Below, one piece after another: positions 1 through 9,182 of a stretch of 64,000 bases of DNA. The stretch spans positions 4,761,546 through 4,825,545 of the forward strand of contig NW_004624795.1 in the NCBI RefSeq assembly GCF_000247695.1. Direction: 5' to 3'. The DNA comes from Heterocephalus glaber. Lineage: Eukaryota > Chordata > Mammalia > Rodentia > Bathyergidae. Both the position numbers and the translations under genes were made by a program. How positions within the stretch are numbered: the first letter of the stretch is position 1; every line of letters starts with the position of its first letter. The notes beneath the pieces are model-generated. The model was not told the origin of the DNA. It saw only the letters and a program-made list of their open reading frames with translations, and did no database searches.

Positions 1-11
1 AGGGCCGCATG

Positions 12-46
12 GGTATCAAACAAGCACTCTACCACTGAGCTGTAAC
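12..46 (-). repeat. ID-like SINE fragment
   Basis: The order GTATCAAAC, CAAGCACTCTACCACTGAGCT matches the inner part of an old ID element read on the minus strand; both ends are lost. Confidence 0.4.
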
Positions 47-49
47 AGC

Positions 50-605
50 AGCTAAGGTGGGAAAGGCAGGAAACACTTATTATTAGGGCTGAGGCCATCT
101 GGTTTGGGCTGGATTTTTATAAAGAGCTGATGGAAACTGGTGGGGGCCTGGGGCACTTCAGGTAGGGGAACCACATGCTGTGGAGCCTGCCTGGTGCATG
201 GGGAAGGCAGGCCGCAGGGCTCCACTGGAGAATAAACAGCCACAGAGGAAGAGCTGAGTGGCAGAGAGAATAAACAAGCAGGGAAAGACCCAAAGGACAC
301 AGTAGGCAAAGAACCCACAGACCGTAACAACGACAGGAATTCGAGGGCCTGAGAAGAGAAGAAAGTAAATAAACTACATTCCAATTCGAAAAGCAGGCTG
401 GGCAGGTATTGAGCCTTTGTAATTTTTTTTTTAACGAGTCAACTTGATGTAAATGCTCCTGAAAACATTTTAATTATCTGGCCATTAGAGTGAGCTCAAG
501 ATGCATGTTCTCTAAGAAACCTAGATTTCTGCATAATACTTCTATTAATAGACATTGTCATTCTCAGCTCTTAAAAACACATTTCTACAGCAAATTTCCA
601 GGAAT
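50..605. other. Unique intronic sequence, nothing recognised
   Basis: No repeat, splice-bounded frame or island seen. The next SKAP1 exon (FTATSPAEARDW in human) was looked for here and up to 1276 and is absent. Confidence 0.6.
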
Positions 606-672
606 ATTGGTGCTGCCACCTGCCTGGCCAACACAAGGTCCTGAGTTTGATCCCCGGTACCAGAAAAAGGAA
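606..672 (+). repeat. ID-like SINE, 5' part diverged
   Basis: The promoter half is degraded but the body keeps ACAAGGTCCTGAGTTTGATC and the GGTACC end followed by an A-rich tail. Confidence 0.75.
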
Positions 673-1276
673 ACATACTCAGCACACATCTGTACTACAA
701 AGGACTCTGTCGAAAAGTTGTCCAAAGTTTAAAAAATTATAGAAATTGTATAATGAATAGGTAGGTCATGTTATCAAAATAAGGATTAAGATACTGTAGA
801 ACTATAAAGAGTTGAATGCTGAGAAAAAATTTAAAGAGTGAAAGTTGATTTAATCTTGTTAAGTTGATTTAATCTTAGTGTGTTTTTTCTTTTTTATAAA
901 TTAGCAAAAGGTTTGCTACATTGCTTTAATAAAGCTGAGATAAAATAAAAATAATCAGTGAGTAGGAAATAATATATATATATTTTGTGTGCGTGTGTGT
1001 GAAAATCATTATTTCCCCATAACCATAATTTTTGATTGTTTTAATTAATTTCATAATGACTTGCAAATGCAGGAGGTAAAGGTTCAAAATACATAAAGAT
1101 GAACACAGTGAGGAGCCAGTCTTTTTGGGTCCGACAAAATCCTCCAGTCCCTCAGCGCCGCTGTCACCACCGGGAAAAGGCAGCGGGTCCCACTCTAGAT
1201 GTAGGGTTGAGCTGGCCAGGGTTGGCAGTGGGGAGAGCGGTTGGGACTGGCCCGGCCCTGCGTCCCTTGGTCCTAC
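673..1276. other. AT-rich unique intron
   Basis: Contains a short (AT)/(GT) tract near 970-1000. No exon of SKAP1 and no SINE recognised. Confidence 0.6.
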
Positions 1277-1401
1277 CTCGTAGCTGCGCCTGTCGCCGCA
1301 GGTCAGCTCGAAGCAGCACTGTTTCCTGGAGTCCTTGCGCAGGTAGGGGGCCAGTCGGATGCTGTAGCCCTCCATGACGAAGGTCCCTTTGGGCTGCTTG
1401 C
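1277..1401 (-). CDS. SKAP1: SKAP1 coding exon: distal PH strands (PKGTFVMEGYSIR to DRRSYE)
   Basis: This 125-base exon encodes (S)KQPKGTFVMEGYSIR, then LAPYLRKDSRKQCC and FELTCGDRRSYE. These are the later PH strands; the closing alpha helix with its conserved Trp (human ARDWVDQI) must be on the next exon, left of base 1. The minus-strand acceptor is GTCTTCCAG at 1402 and the donor is GAG|GTAGGA at 1276. The exon starts in phase 1 and ends on a codon boundary (phase 0), so skipping it would shift the frame, unlike the two exons upstream. The open frame continues past both splice sites (926-1495), but the family match stops exactly at the splice signals, so that longer frame is not a gene product. 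Confidence 0.94.
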
Positions 1402-1932
1402 CTGGAAGACAGGGAGGCTCCTGTGACCCCAGAGAGATGCCCCAGCCCGGGAAGGTACCTCCCATCCAAGCCCTGGGACAGCTGCGCCGCTGCAAACGGT
1501 CAAGGAGGTTACTAGGGAAGCTGAGGGGCCGAGACTGGACAGCTGAGGGGCCGAGACTGGACAGCCAGGGGATCCAGCCTCACAGAGCCAGGGAGACGCA
1601 CTGGGGAAGGATATTTTACCAGAGGAGCAAAACAGAGAGAGAATGTACTCCAATGGGAAGGGATCGGCGATAAGAAGAGAAGGAATTACTGCAGCAGGGA
1701 GTGTGCGCCTGGAACTGGGGGCTCCCATGGCCACCACGGAGCTGGAGCCACAGTCCTGTCACCAGGCCCGGCCCTCGAAGGTCCCCGATGGCCTCCCCTA
1801 CTCTGGTGGCGTTTGGGCTAACCTGCTCTGCTCTTCATGGTAGTGGGAGAAGAACTGAGACTCAGGATTTCATCCTCCTCCCAAGAGGCAAATCAGGATA
1901 AAAGGATAAAAGCTTAGGATTGTGACATAATG

Positions 1933-2030
1933 AATCACTATGTAGTCCAGGCTGACCTTGAACTCACAGCGATCTTCCTGCCTCAGCCTCCCGAGTGTTG
2001 GGGTGACAGGCGTGTACCGCCATGCGTGGC
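1933..2030 (-). repeat. B1-like SINE
   Basis: Minus-strand B1 core (TAGTCCAGGCTGACCTTGAAC, then CCTCAGCCTCCCGAGTG) ending GCGTGGCT; the A-tail end is missing. Confidence 0.88.
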
Positions 2031-2639
2031 TGATGGATGCTTTTTGCTCATAATGATGGTGAAGAGGATGGCGGTGGGGTGACAAGATTAAAAAAAAAAG
2101 AAGAAGCAAAACGCCTCTGTCCTCACCTGGTTGAGCTGAGAGAAATCCACAAATGGTGAACTTCTTAAGGAAATGTCCCGGGTTAATAAGAAGTAGCTGG
2201 TGAGCAGGGAGTCACGAAACAGTCAGTGCCTTGTGACACCAGAATCTTTTTTCTTAAAGTATCTGTTCTTGTTCTAACTAGCCACTAAAATGCTTTGTTG
2301 TTTCTGTGGTCACCAGATTTTATTTCACCTGGACAGCAAAATGGTCAATAAAAGTCTCCACGCCTCTTGTGCTCTTTCTCCTCCTCCCCTCTCGCTGGGA
2401 GTAGAAAGACTGAGTGCACAGCTGTGAAGCTTGGCCTCGTGTCCAGACCCCCGGGCCATTTATTTAAATGCAAAGGACGTTTGACATTTTTTAAAATGGC
2501 CCGAAGGTCAAATTCGTTTGAAGAAAATAGTACTCTGTGCCTAGAATTCAGAAGAGAACTTGTGGTTGCTGGATTAAGAGTGGGTTGGAGGTTAGAAGGG
2601 CATAGGAGGTGTGTTGTTCAGTTTTCAAAGTATGCTGCT

Positions 2640-2755
2640 AGCTGGGCGCGGGGGTGTGGGCCTATCATCCCAGCACTCGGGAGGCTGAGGCAGGAGGATC
2701 ACTGGGAGTTGGAGCCAGCCTGAGCTACATGGTGAGGCCCTGTCTCAAAACAAAG
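2640..2755 (+). repeat. B1-like SINE
   Basis: Full-length: GCTGGGCGCGG start, CAGCACTCGGGAGGCTGAGG core, CCCTGTCTCAAAACAAAG tail. Confidence 0.93.
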
Positions 2756-3155
2756 TATTCTGCTTTGTGTTCTAAGTAGGGCTCACACTTCACCCTCAGA
2801 AGGGAAGCTCAGAGGGCTCCAAGATGGTGAACAGAAGATGAATTCTGTGACATCCGCGGCAGGCTGAGGCAGAGAGGCGACTGTGGAGAAGCTAGGAGCA
2901 AACCAGAAGGGTCTCAGGTCATAGAGCAAAGCTGCAGGTCTCTGCTACCTTGGTACCAAAGGTGCAGGGGATCCCGGTTAACTGCAGACCATGGGCAAGC
3001 AGCAGGGCAGGGATGTGCTGGGGGAAGGAGGAAGGGGAGAGGCAGGAGTGGAGTGCCAGGCAGAGGACAGGTCTACTCTGTAGCTTTACCACTGGCCTCT
3101 GCTGGAAGGTGAGAGAGCACAGGAAGCTCCTGCAAGAATGGGCAGATTTTGTTTG

Positions 3156-3264
3156 TTTTGTGAGACAGGGTCTCACTATGTAGTTCAGGCTGGCCTTGAA
3201 TTCATATGATCCTCCTGCCTCAGCCTCCTGAGTGCTGGGAAAAAGGTGTGTGCTACCACAAAAG
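3156..3264 (-). repeat. B1-like SINE
   Basis: GAGACAGGGTCTCACTATG start of the reversed element, core intact, 5' end eroded after GTGTGTGCTACC. Confidence 0.92.
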
Positions 3265-3327
3265 CCCTTAAATTTTTCTTGGAATTTTTATTATGACTCT
3301 GGGTGCTGTGATTAAATCTGAGGTTTT

Positions 3328-3402
3328 GGGCTGGGGATTTAGCTTTGTGGCACCACGCCTGCCTTGTAAGCGCAAGGTACTGGAAAAAAAAAGAAAGAAA
3401 CT
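3328..3402 (+). repeat. ID-like SINE (GGTAC type), internally short
   Basis: GGCTGGGGATTTAGC promoter box, CCTGCCTTGTAAGCGCAAGG, then a truncated end running into the A-rich tail. Confidence 0.85.
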
Positions 3403-3409
3403 TCAGTCC

Positions 3410-3463
3410 AAGGCTTTGTGCCTACTAGACAAGTGCTCTACCACTCAGCTACCTCTCCAGCCC
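3410..3463 (-). repeat. Old ID-like SINE fragment
   Basis: AAGTGCTCTACCACTCAGCTACC then CCAGCCC is the classic older ID sequence reversed, unlike the young copies nearby. Confidence 0.7.
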
Positions 3464-3523
3464 ATTCCCCCCAATACTTTAGCATACTTTAGCAGTCATA
3501 TTAAGGCCAAAAAGAGTTTAGTT

Positions 3524-3644
3524 TTTTTTTTTGGGGAACAAGGTCTCACTATGTAGCCCAGGCTGGCCTCGAACTTGGGGGAGATCCTCCTGCCTCAGCC
3601 TCTTGAGAGCTGGGATTACAGGTGTGAGCTACCACACCTGGTTT
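3524..3644 (-). repeat. B1-like SINE
   Basis: T-run, then GGTCTCACTATGTAGCCC and the full B1 body to CACCTGGTT. Confidence 0.93.
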
Positions 3645-3660
3645 AAGAGTTTGAAATTTT

Positions 3661-3760
3661 TGGGGCCAGGGATTTAGCTCAGGGGCACTGCAACTGCCTG
3701 GCAAGTGCAAGATCCTGAGTTTGGTCCCTGTACCAAAAAAACCCCCAAAAAACCCCCCAA
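3661..3760 (+). repeat. ID-like SINE with C/A-rich tail
   Basis: GGGGCCAGGGATTTAGCTC start, TGCCTGGCAAGTGCAAG middle, then tail of AAAAAACCCCC repeats from tail expansion. Confidence 0.9.
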
Positions 3761-4003
3761 AACTCCAACGTTCCATTTTGATAATGTTGTGTTATTAGTC
3801 ACAATAAAAGATAACCCTTTGGTATGCAGACCAGGCTACCTTCATGTTTACAAAGCGAACAATCCTAATCTGGCTTTGTGTTCCGGGTGGCGCTGGGCCT
3901 TCGTTACCCTGGCTGGTGTTAGTCAAGGGTGCTGGCCAGAGGTGCACATGAGGGGGAAGCTGCAGGGTGCCCCCCAGGAGCGACCCTTCGCCCGGGCACT
4001 TAC

Positions 4004-4087
4004 TCTTTTCATTAGCGTAGTAGAAGAACAGGCCCCTGGTGAGCACGCACCAGCGCTTCTGCCACTCCGGCCCGAAGAAGCTGTGGT
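4004..4087 (-). CDS. SKAP1: SKAP1 coding exon: central PH strands ([11 protein letters not shown])
   Basis: This 84-base exon encodes (D)[13 protein letters not shown], then [14 protein letters not shown] and the first base of a Ser codon. It carries the WQKRWC element and the following strand of the PH domain, the part that usually lines the phosphoinositide-binding pocket. Compared with human SKAP1 as I remember it ([26 protein letters not shown]), changes are conservative: Ser to Pro, Val to Leu, Ser to Thr and Tyr to Phe. The minus-strand acceptor is CGCTCAG at 4088. The donor at 4003 is AGA|GTAAGT, a full consensus. Phases 1 and 1; 84 = 28 x 3, so this exon is also frame-neutral. A run of 14 G on the minus strand lies about 59 bases upstream of the acceptor. 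SKAP2 is a poor alternative because it reads YYYGSDKDKQQKGEF in this stretch. Confidence 0.94.
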
Positions 4088-4145
4088 CTGAGCGGACAGA
4101 GCGGGAGACATAAATTCAGGTAACTACCATCCGCGCAGCCGTGAG

Positions 4146-4159
4146 CCCCCCCCCCCCCC
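4146..4159. repeat. Poly-C run (14)
   Basis: Uninterrupted C14 on the plus strand, which is G14 in the SKAP1 transcript about 59 bases before the acceptor of the 4004-4087 exon. Confidence 0.9.
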
Positions 4160-4367
4160 ACGGGCCGCGTGTTGTTGTTTTATTTCCCGGGTTAATGGGC
4201 TGTGAAACCCTCCCCGTTCCCACAGGTCCCCCGAGTGAGTCGGCTGCAAGGCCAGGTTCTGAGCGGCCGCCCGCCTGCCCACCCTGTGCGCCTCCAAAGC
4301 CTTCTTATCCAGCTTCCTGTGTCTCATCCTGCGCTTTCCAAATTCTCTGTGATGTCTTGGGTTTGAT

Positions 4368-4466
4368 TTCTGAGACAGGGTCTCACTATGTAGCCCAGGC
4401 TGGCCTCGAACGCCTAGTGACCCTCCCGCCTCAGCCTCCTGGGTGTGCAACACCACGTCTGGTTTA
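4368..4466 (-). repeat. B1-like SINE
   Basis: Lies in the 521-base intron between the first two PH exons, taking up about a fifth of it; a short deletion precedes the 5' end. Confidence 0.92.
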
Positions 4467-4608
4467 AGCTTTGGTTTCCTAGCAGGTCTTGGACCCTTCA
4501 GTGAGCGAGGCAGGACCCAACTGCCGGCCTAGTGCAGTCGGGGCACAGAGCAGCCACTGGGGCGTCGTCCCCGCTCCCCTGGGCCCTGTCCTTCCTGGCC
4601 ATGAATAC

Positions 4609-4686
4609 CTTTGCTCCTCTTCTCCAGGTAACCCTGCTTGAGGATGCTGTCCAGGTCCTGGGCCGCCCTCAGGACGTCCTCCGTGC
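4609..4686 (-). CDS. SKAP1: SKAP1 coding exon: acidic lead-in and first PH strand
   Basis: This 78-base exon encodes (G)TEDVLRAAQDLDSILK followed by QGYLEKRSK and the first base of the next Asp codon. The segment corresponds to the region just before the PH domain (human, from memory: MEDIVKGAQELDNVIK) and its first beta strand, whose QGYLEK motif is the usual entry into a PH fold. On the minus strand the acceptor is a pyrimidine-rich tract ending CTTCTAG at 4687, and the donor is AAAG|GTATTC at 4608. That donor departs from GTAAGT at several positions and is the weakest of the three. The exon starts in phase 1 (completing a Gly codon) and ends in phase 1, so it can be skipped without breaking the frame (78 = 26 x 3). 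Identity is secure; the exon number in the full transcript cannot be given from here. Confidence 0.92.
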
Positions 4687-5002
4687 CTAGAAGGAGCGAC
4701 AGTGGGAAGCTTGTGAGGGCCAGGTGAGTCCCCTCCCCCGTCATCCCCACCATTTTCTTTCTTTCTTCTTTCTGATGTCGCATGGTGGATGAAATCCACA
4801 CTGGTGGGCAGGAGAAAGACTCTGGGGAGTTAAGCATCTGCTGGAGATATGAGCCCCAAACTGGATGATCCACACCAAGGTCATCAAAAGGAGAGGAACA
4901 GCCGCCAGCCCACATGGCTTTAATGAGCGACAGACTACTGAGAATGCAGCCCTAGAGGGGACAATAAACACACCTTGAAAAAACTTTTTATTTTATTTTA
5001 TT

Positions 5003-5085
5003 TATTTTTTTCTGGTACTGGAGATTGAACTCAGGATCTTAGGCTTTCAAGGCAGGTGTGGTACCCTGAGCTCAATCTCCAGCTT
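5003..5085 (-). repeat. ID-like SINE
   Basis: CTGGTACTGGAGATTGAACTC start of the reversed copy; promoter region partly altered (TACCCTGAGCTCAATCTC). Confidence 0.88.
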
Positions 5086-5117
5086 TGTTTTATTTTATTT
5101 TTAATTTTATTTATTTA

Positions 5118-5200
5118 TTTTTTTTTTGGTATCGGGGATCGAACTGAAGACCTTGTGCTTGTGAGGCAGATGCAGTGCTGCTGAGCTAAATCCCCAGCCC
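5118..5200 (-). repeat. ID-like SINE
   Basis: T9 then GGTATCGGGGATCGAAC, ending GAGCTAAATCCCCAGCCC; only about 33 bases from the previous copy. Confidence 0.92.
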
Positions 5201-5207
5201 TTTGTTT

Positions 5208-5325
5208 TATTTGTTGAGACAGGGTCTCCCTTTGTAGCCCAGGCTGGCCTTGAACTCACAGAGATCAGCCTGCCTGAGCCTCCCCAATGCTGAGATTATA
5301 GCATGCACTGCCAAGCCCGGCCACC
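5208..5325 (-). repeat. B1-like SINE
   Basis: Follows the ID copy directly. Body slightly diverged (GATCAGCCTGCCTGAGCC), ends AAGCCCGGCC. Confidence 0.92.
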
Positions 5326-5559
5326 TTTTTTTTTTAGTATATGTGCTGCCGAAGCAAGCACAAGCTTTTTTTTTTTAAACAGCCAATTTTAAGAACATGA
5401 ATTTTATTAAGCTCACTATGCAAGGTGAACTTGGCAGTAACCGCCAACTCTGTGCTACTTCAAACTATGGGAGTCATACAATATTAGATGGCTTAGCACA
5501 AGACAAGCCCTGTAATCAACTTCAACTTCTAACTGTGCTGCTGACTTTCCTGGGTTTCA

Positions 5560-5645
5560 ATTTTTTTTTTGGTGTCAGGATTCGAACTCAGGACCTTGTG
5601 TGTGTGAGGCAGGTGACAGAACCACTGGGCTAAATTCCTGGCCCT
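5560..5645 (-). repeat. ID-like SINE
   Basis: T10 then GGTGTCAGGATTCGAACTC; ends ACTGGGCTAAATTCCTGGCC. Confidence 0.92.
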
Positions 5646-5945
5646 TTTTTTCAGTATTTTTAAAAAAAATAAATTTTGTTTTATTTTATCCCATTCCCCT
5701 CCTCAAACACCCTCCTCCCCATGTACAAAAGCTCTGTTTCCATTTTCCCTTCTGTTCTCTTTTTCTCTTGTCCCTTCCTTCCTTTCTCCCTCCCTTCCCG
5801 TTCCCCTTCCCATTTGAACACTTCCTTCCCATTTCCCAGCATCCATTATACAGCTCAGTCCTCATTTCCACTTTCTGTTTCTCACACCAGACAAACAATG
5901 CAATATTTAAACACATGTGTCCAATTTATTTCACTTGAGGGTATA
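5646..5945 (-). mobile_element. L1 LINE 3'-end fragment
   Basis: The same order of motifs as in the copies near 10.5 and 45.6 kb: pyrimidine-rich stretch, TCATTTCCACTTTCTG, TTCTCACACCAGA, AATTTATTTCACTT. It covers the end of ORF2 and the 3' UTR in reverse. Coding capacity is lost. Confidence 0.75.
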
Positions 5946-6055
5946 GTAAGACAGTATCTCACTATGTAGCCCAGGCTGGCCTTGAACTTGCGGTGATCCT
6001 CCTGCCTCAACCTCCCAAGGTCAGGGATTACAGGTGTGAAGCATCACGTCCAGCC
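5946..6055 (-). repeat. B1-like SINE
   Basis: Abuts the L1 fragment, probably inserted into it. Core ACTATGTAGCCCAGGCTGGC intact. Confidence 0.92.
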
Positions 6056-6069
6056 AATCAGGCAATTAG

Positions 6070-6152
6070 GTTTTTTTTGGTACGGGGATGGAACTCAGGA
6101 CCTCGGGCTTTCAAGGCAGGCGGCAGAACCACTGAGCTAAATCCCTAGCCCT
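6070..6152 (-). repeat. ID-like SINE
   Basis: T8 then GGTACGGGGATGGAACTC; promoter region GAACCACTGAGCTAAATCC complete. Confidence 0.93.
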
Positions 6153-6154
6153 CT

Positions 6155-6302
6155 TTTGATTTTTTGAGACAGGGACTCCATATGTAGTCCAGGAGGGCCT
6201 TGAGCTCACTATGCAGTCCAGACTGACCTCAAACTCATAGCAATCCTCCTGCCTCAGCCTCCCGAGTGCTGGGACCACAGGTGTGCACCACCATGCCCGG
6301 CT
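6155..6302 (-). repeat. B1-like SINE with extra internal duplication
   Basis: The TGTAGTCCAG...CTTGAGCTCA unit is followed by a second diverged copy (TGCAGTCCAG...CTCAAACTCA), making the element about 30 bases longer than the simple form. Confidence 0.9.
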
Positions 6303-6890
6303 CTTCTTTTTAAAACGTCTTGCTCAACTTAGGGACACAGCCTCATGTTAAAGTCACTAAGAGTACGAATCATAAAAGCCACGTTAAATGTTCTATTAGA
6401 ATTCAAACCTCCTTTTTAATGCAAATCTAAATGCCATTTTATGGAACATCTATGATTATGAAAATGGCCTGACATGGCCCGCGTGCGTGGGGAGAGGCCC
6501 CGGGATGGATGTGACATTAGTGCACCCACACCAGCTCACTGATCCTGCTGGCAGGCGCATAACAAATGCTTCAGTGGAGCTCAGCGGTGAAGTGCAGACC
6601 TCAGGCCCCAGCGGGGGACAGAGACAGCCCCTGCGCCGGACCAGCCAGTGGAGGCGGCACTCGAATTGAATCACCCAGGGGCAGAAAGGAGCGGGAAGCA
6701 GGGCTCTGCATACTTGATTTCTCTTATTTCCAGTACATTATCAGAGTGACCCTCTTCTCCTTCCCCTGCCGAAACACAGCCACCCCCGAGAAAACGAAGG
6801 CTGAGCCAAGCCGAGATGTTTCAGCTCCAAGCCCCCGGGGTCCAGGACAGGAGAGACAGTGCCTTTGTATTTATTTATTCAGTTTCAACG
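6303..6890. other. Unique intronic block
   Basis: No repeat recognised. An AT-rich left half (to about 6470) changes to a GC-richer right half. No supported exon. Confidence 0.55.
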
Positions 6891-6896
6891 GAACTT

Positions 6897-7017
6897 TTCT
6901 TTTTCTTTTGGAGACAGGTTTTCACTGTGCAGCCCAGGCTGGCCTTGAACTCATGGCGACCCTCCTGCTTCAGCCTCCCCAGTGCTGGGATTACAGGCGT
7001 GTGCCACCATGTCCTAC
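6897..7017 (-). repeat. B1-like SINE
   Basis: GGAGACAGGTTTTCACTG start, CAGTGCTGGGATTACAGG core, ends ACCATGTCCTA. Confidence 0.92.
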
Positions 7018-7157
7018 AGTCCCCTCTTTTGGTGTCACTCAGCCAGTGGCCCTGAGGCTGCCATGCTAGGGGGGAAGAGGCAGGAGGAGTCTTGGATGCC
7101 TGAATCCACAGGAACAGATCTACAGAGAGCTATTCGATTCATAAAGAAAGTATGTAA

Positions 7158-7265
7158 ATGAGGCAGGCCTCGCTGCGAATGCCTGTAATCCCAGCACTGG
7201 AGAGGCTGAGGCAGGAGGATCTTGAGGCCAAGGCCAGCTGGGGCTACACAGGGTGACACTAAAAA
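7158..7265 (+). repeat. B1-like SINE, diverged
   Basis: AGGCAGGCCTCGCTGCGAATG is a decayed start; the middle GCACTGGAGAGGCTGAGGC is clear and the tail is short. Confidence 0.88.
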
Positions 7266-7279
7266 TAGGAAGAGAGAGA

Positions 7280-7362
7280 GGAATTTACCTCAGTGGTTCT
7301 GCCGCTTGCCTTGAAAGCACAAGGTCCCAAGTTCGATGCCCGGTACTGCCCCCCTCCCAAAT
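7280..7362 (+). repeat. ID-like SINE, 5' decayed
   Basis: AATTTACCTCAGTGGTTCTG then AAGTTCGATGCCCGGTAC; tail C-rich instead of A-rich. Confidence 0.85.
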
Positions 7363-8060
7363 AGGAAGAAGCTGTAAGCAGTTGTGTAATTTACTATTTT
7401 AAGGCCACACATTTATATTTATGTATAGAATTAAAATAGAGGTTTTATTACCTGATGAAGATACCAGCACTATAATGAAAACCAAAAATGGTTTTCAATT
7501 TATTGGGAATAAATGGCCCTTTTGGATAACCCTAAGGGCTTATCACATCATATCAGCATAAAACAGAATTTCATTAGTGCCATAATCTCTCCTACCCCTG
7601 CGCTTAACGAAATCTCCCAGAATAACCCAGATAAAAGAAGTGTTCGTAGCTGAAGGACTTGGGGTCACAGACGAAGAGAAACGTGCATGACTGGAAGCAA
7701 GGGCCACCCAGCTCCCAAGTGGGTAACAGTGAGGGTGTCCTGCTCACCTCTGCCCCACCTGCACCCAACCTCTGAAACAGAAAACGACAGGGCAGGGCTC
7801 CATCTCCCAGTGACAACGGGACCCTCGCAATGCCACTGATTTGCACGCCACACACAGTCAGTGGACCCGCCGGTCTGTCCATAGCCTCAGCTTTCAGAAA
7901 AAACGCTGGGTCACTGTGTGCACTCAACTGAATTGGCGGGGGTGGGGGTGGGGTGCCGAGCAACGAAAACACAGGTACAGTTCAGCCAGGTGACAGGATG
8001 TCACAGAATGGTAGAAATGATGCGTCTGTAATTAGCAAACCGACACAGGAGACAACATTC
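7363..8060. other. Unique intronic block, AT-rich then mixed
   Basis: 7380-7620 is compositionally even, AT-rich and repeat-free, with a CCCTAAGGG palindrome. A conserved non-coding element is possible but not shown. Confidence 0.45.
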
Positions 8061-8061
8061 A

Positions 8062-8184
8062 GGTTTTTTTTTTTTTTGACAAGGTCTTGCTATGTAGCCC
8101 AGGCTGGCCTTGAACTTGTGGTGATCCTCCTGCCTCAGCCTCCCGAGTGCTGGGATTACAGGTGTATGGACCTAAGCCTGGCTA
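8062..8184 (-). repeat. B1-like SINE
   Basis: T15 tail, GCTATGTAGCCCAGGCTGGC core; near-consensus, so fairly young. Confidence 0.94.
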
Positions 8185-8455
8185 TTTTTACCTTAATAAT
8201 TCATCCTTAATATGGAACCATAAATGACCTCAAGTCTTTAGCAGCTAAGCTGCAGTGTCGACCTTGCAAAGTGAGAATTTCGATACAAATCCAGGCAACA
8301 ATCCTTCAAATGCCCTTGTGATTCTCAAAAGTAGGAGGAAGGGAGAGTTTAAAGATGCCAAACTCTTTGTAAACATTTCAGGATCCCTGTATCCCCCACC
8401 CCACAAGTGTGAGGCAGATCACTATTATGCAGGTATTGCTTGAGAGCATATCTTT

Positions 8456-8557
8456 ATTTCTTTCCAGACAGGGTCTCATTGTGTAGCCTAGGCTGGCCTT
8501 GGACTTGAGATCCTCCTGCTTCGGCCTTCTGAGTACTAGGATGACAAATATGTGCCA
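8456..8557 (-). repeat. B1-like SINE, diverged
   Basis: Several deletions (TTGGACTTGAGATCC) and an eroded 5' end suggest an older copy. Confidence 0.88.
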
Positions 8558-8582
8558 GAGAGCACTTCAGAAATGAGTAAGA

Positions 8583-8669
8583 GGGCCCAGAGATTTAGCT
8601 CAGTGGTTTCACTGCCTGCTGCGAAAGAGCAAGGACCTGAGTTCGATCCCCAGTAACCCCCCAAAAGAA
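8583..8669 (+). repeat. ID-like SINE with 13-base target duplication
   Basis: Flanked by perfect copies of AGAAATGAGTAAG at 8569-8581 and 8670-8682. First arm of an inverted ID pair. Confidence 0.95.
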
Positions 8670-8696
8670 AGAAATGAGTAAGAAAATATCATTTTC

Positions 8697-8780
8697 TTTT
8701 TTTTTGGTACCAGGGATTGAACTCAGGTCCTTGCGCTTGCGCAGCAGGCAGCGAAACCACTGAGCTAAATCCCTGGCTCA
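8697..8780 (-). repeat. ID-like SINE with 14-base target duplication
   Basis: Flanked by perfect copies of AAAATATCATTTTC at 8683-8696 and 8781-8794. Second arm of the inverted ID pair, 27 bases from the first. Confidence 0.95.
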
Positions 8781-8844
8781 AAAATATCATTTTCAATCTG
8801 CTAATTTACTACACCACTGGCCCAGGAAGACACGGAGAACAAGG

Positions 8845-8920
8845 GGCTGTAGCTCTGTAATAGAGCATTGCTCAGCATATGCAATGCCCTGGGCTCAATC
8901 CCGGCACTGAAAAGAGAAAA
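8845..8920 (+). repeat. Old ID-like SINE
   Basis: GGGGCTGTAGCTCTGTAATAG then GGGCTCAATCCCGGCACTG: older sequence type, lacking the GGTACC end. Confidence 0.75.
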
Positions 8921-9040
8921 AAATGGAGAGAAAGAAAGAATAAAGTACAAGGCGGGGGAGCTTTGCCATCACCCTTTAAATGGCTCACTTTCTACCTGTC
9001 CCCCAGACTGTCCATAGAAGTCATCTAAAACACAGATCTA

Positions 9041-9182
9041 AGCCGGGTGTGGTGATGCACGCCTGTGATCCCAGCACTCGGGAGGCTGAGGCAGGAGGAT
9101 CGCCACCAGTTGGAGGCCAGCCTGGGCTACATAGCGAGATTGTCTCAAAAAATCCCCCAACGAAACAAAACAAAAAATAAAA
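9041..9182 (+). repeat. B1-like SINE
   Basis: GCCGGGTGTGGTGATGCACG start and clean body. An A-rich tail of AAACAAAACAAAAAATAAAAC extends to 9182. Confidence 0.94.

Larger units (their letters stand above)
1277..4686 (-). other. SKAP1: SKAP1 gene, internal segment (three PH-domain exons and two introns)
   Basis: SKAP1 is a cytosolic adaptor of T cells. It links antigen-receptor signalling (FYN, ADAP/FYB1) to integrin activation through a PH domain and a C-terminal SH3 domain. Here three exons read on the minus strand in the order 4686-4609, 4087-4004, 1401-1277. Joined, they give 95 residues without a stop, covering the lead-in and nearly the whole PH domain. Intron sizes are 521 and 2602 bases. 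Phases agree at both internal junctions (G|AC for Asp, A|GC for Ser) and the first exon starts inside a Gly codon (G|GC). The residues I recall for human SKAP1 ([37 protein letters not shown]) are matched closely and much better than SKAP2. N-terminal exons and the exons after SYE were looked for and not found in the window. Confidence 0.92.

Noticed and set aside
926..1495. 189-codon minus-strand frame covering a SKAP1 exon
   Set aside because: It runs through both splice sites of the 1277-1401 exon. Only the spliced part matches the family.
3795..4046. 83-codon minus-strand frame starting [14 protein letters not shown]
   Set aside because: Read-through of the 84-base exon into its downstream intron; the apparent Met is only the first ATG of that unspliced frame, not a start codon of the gene.
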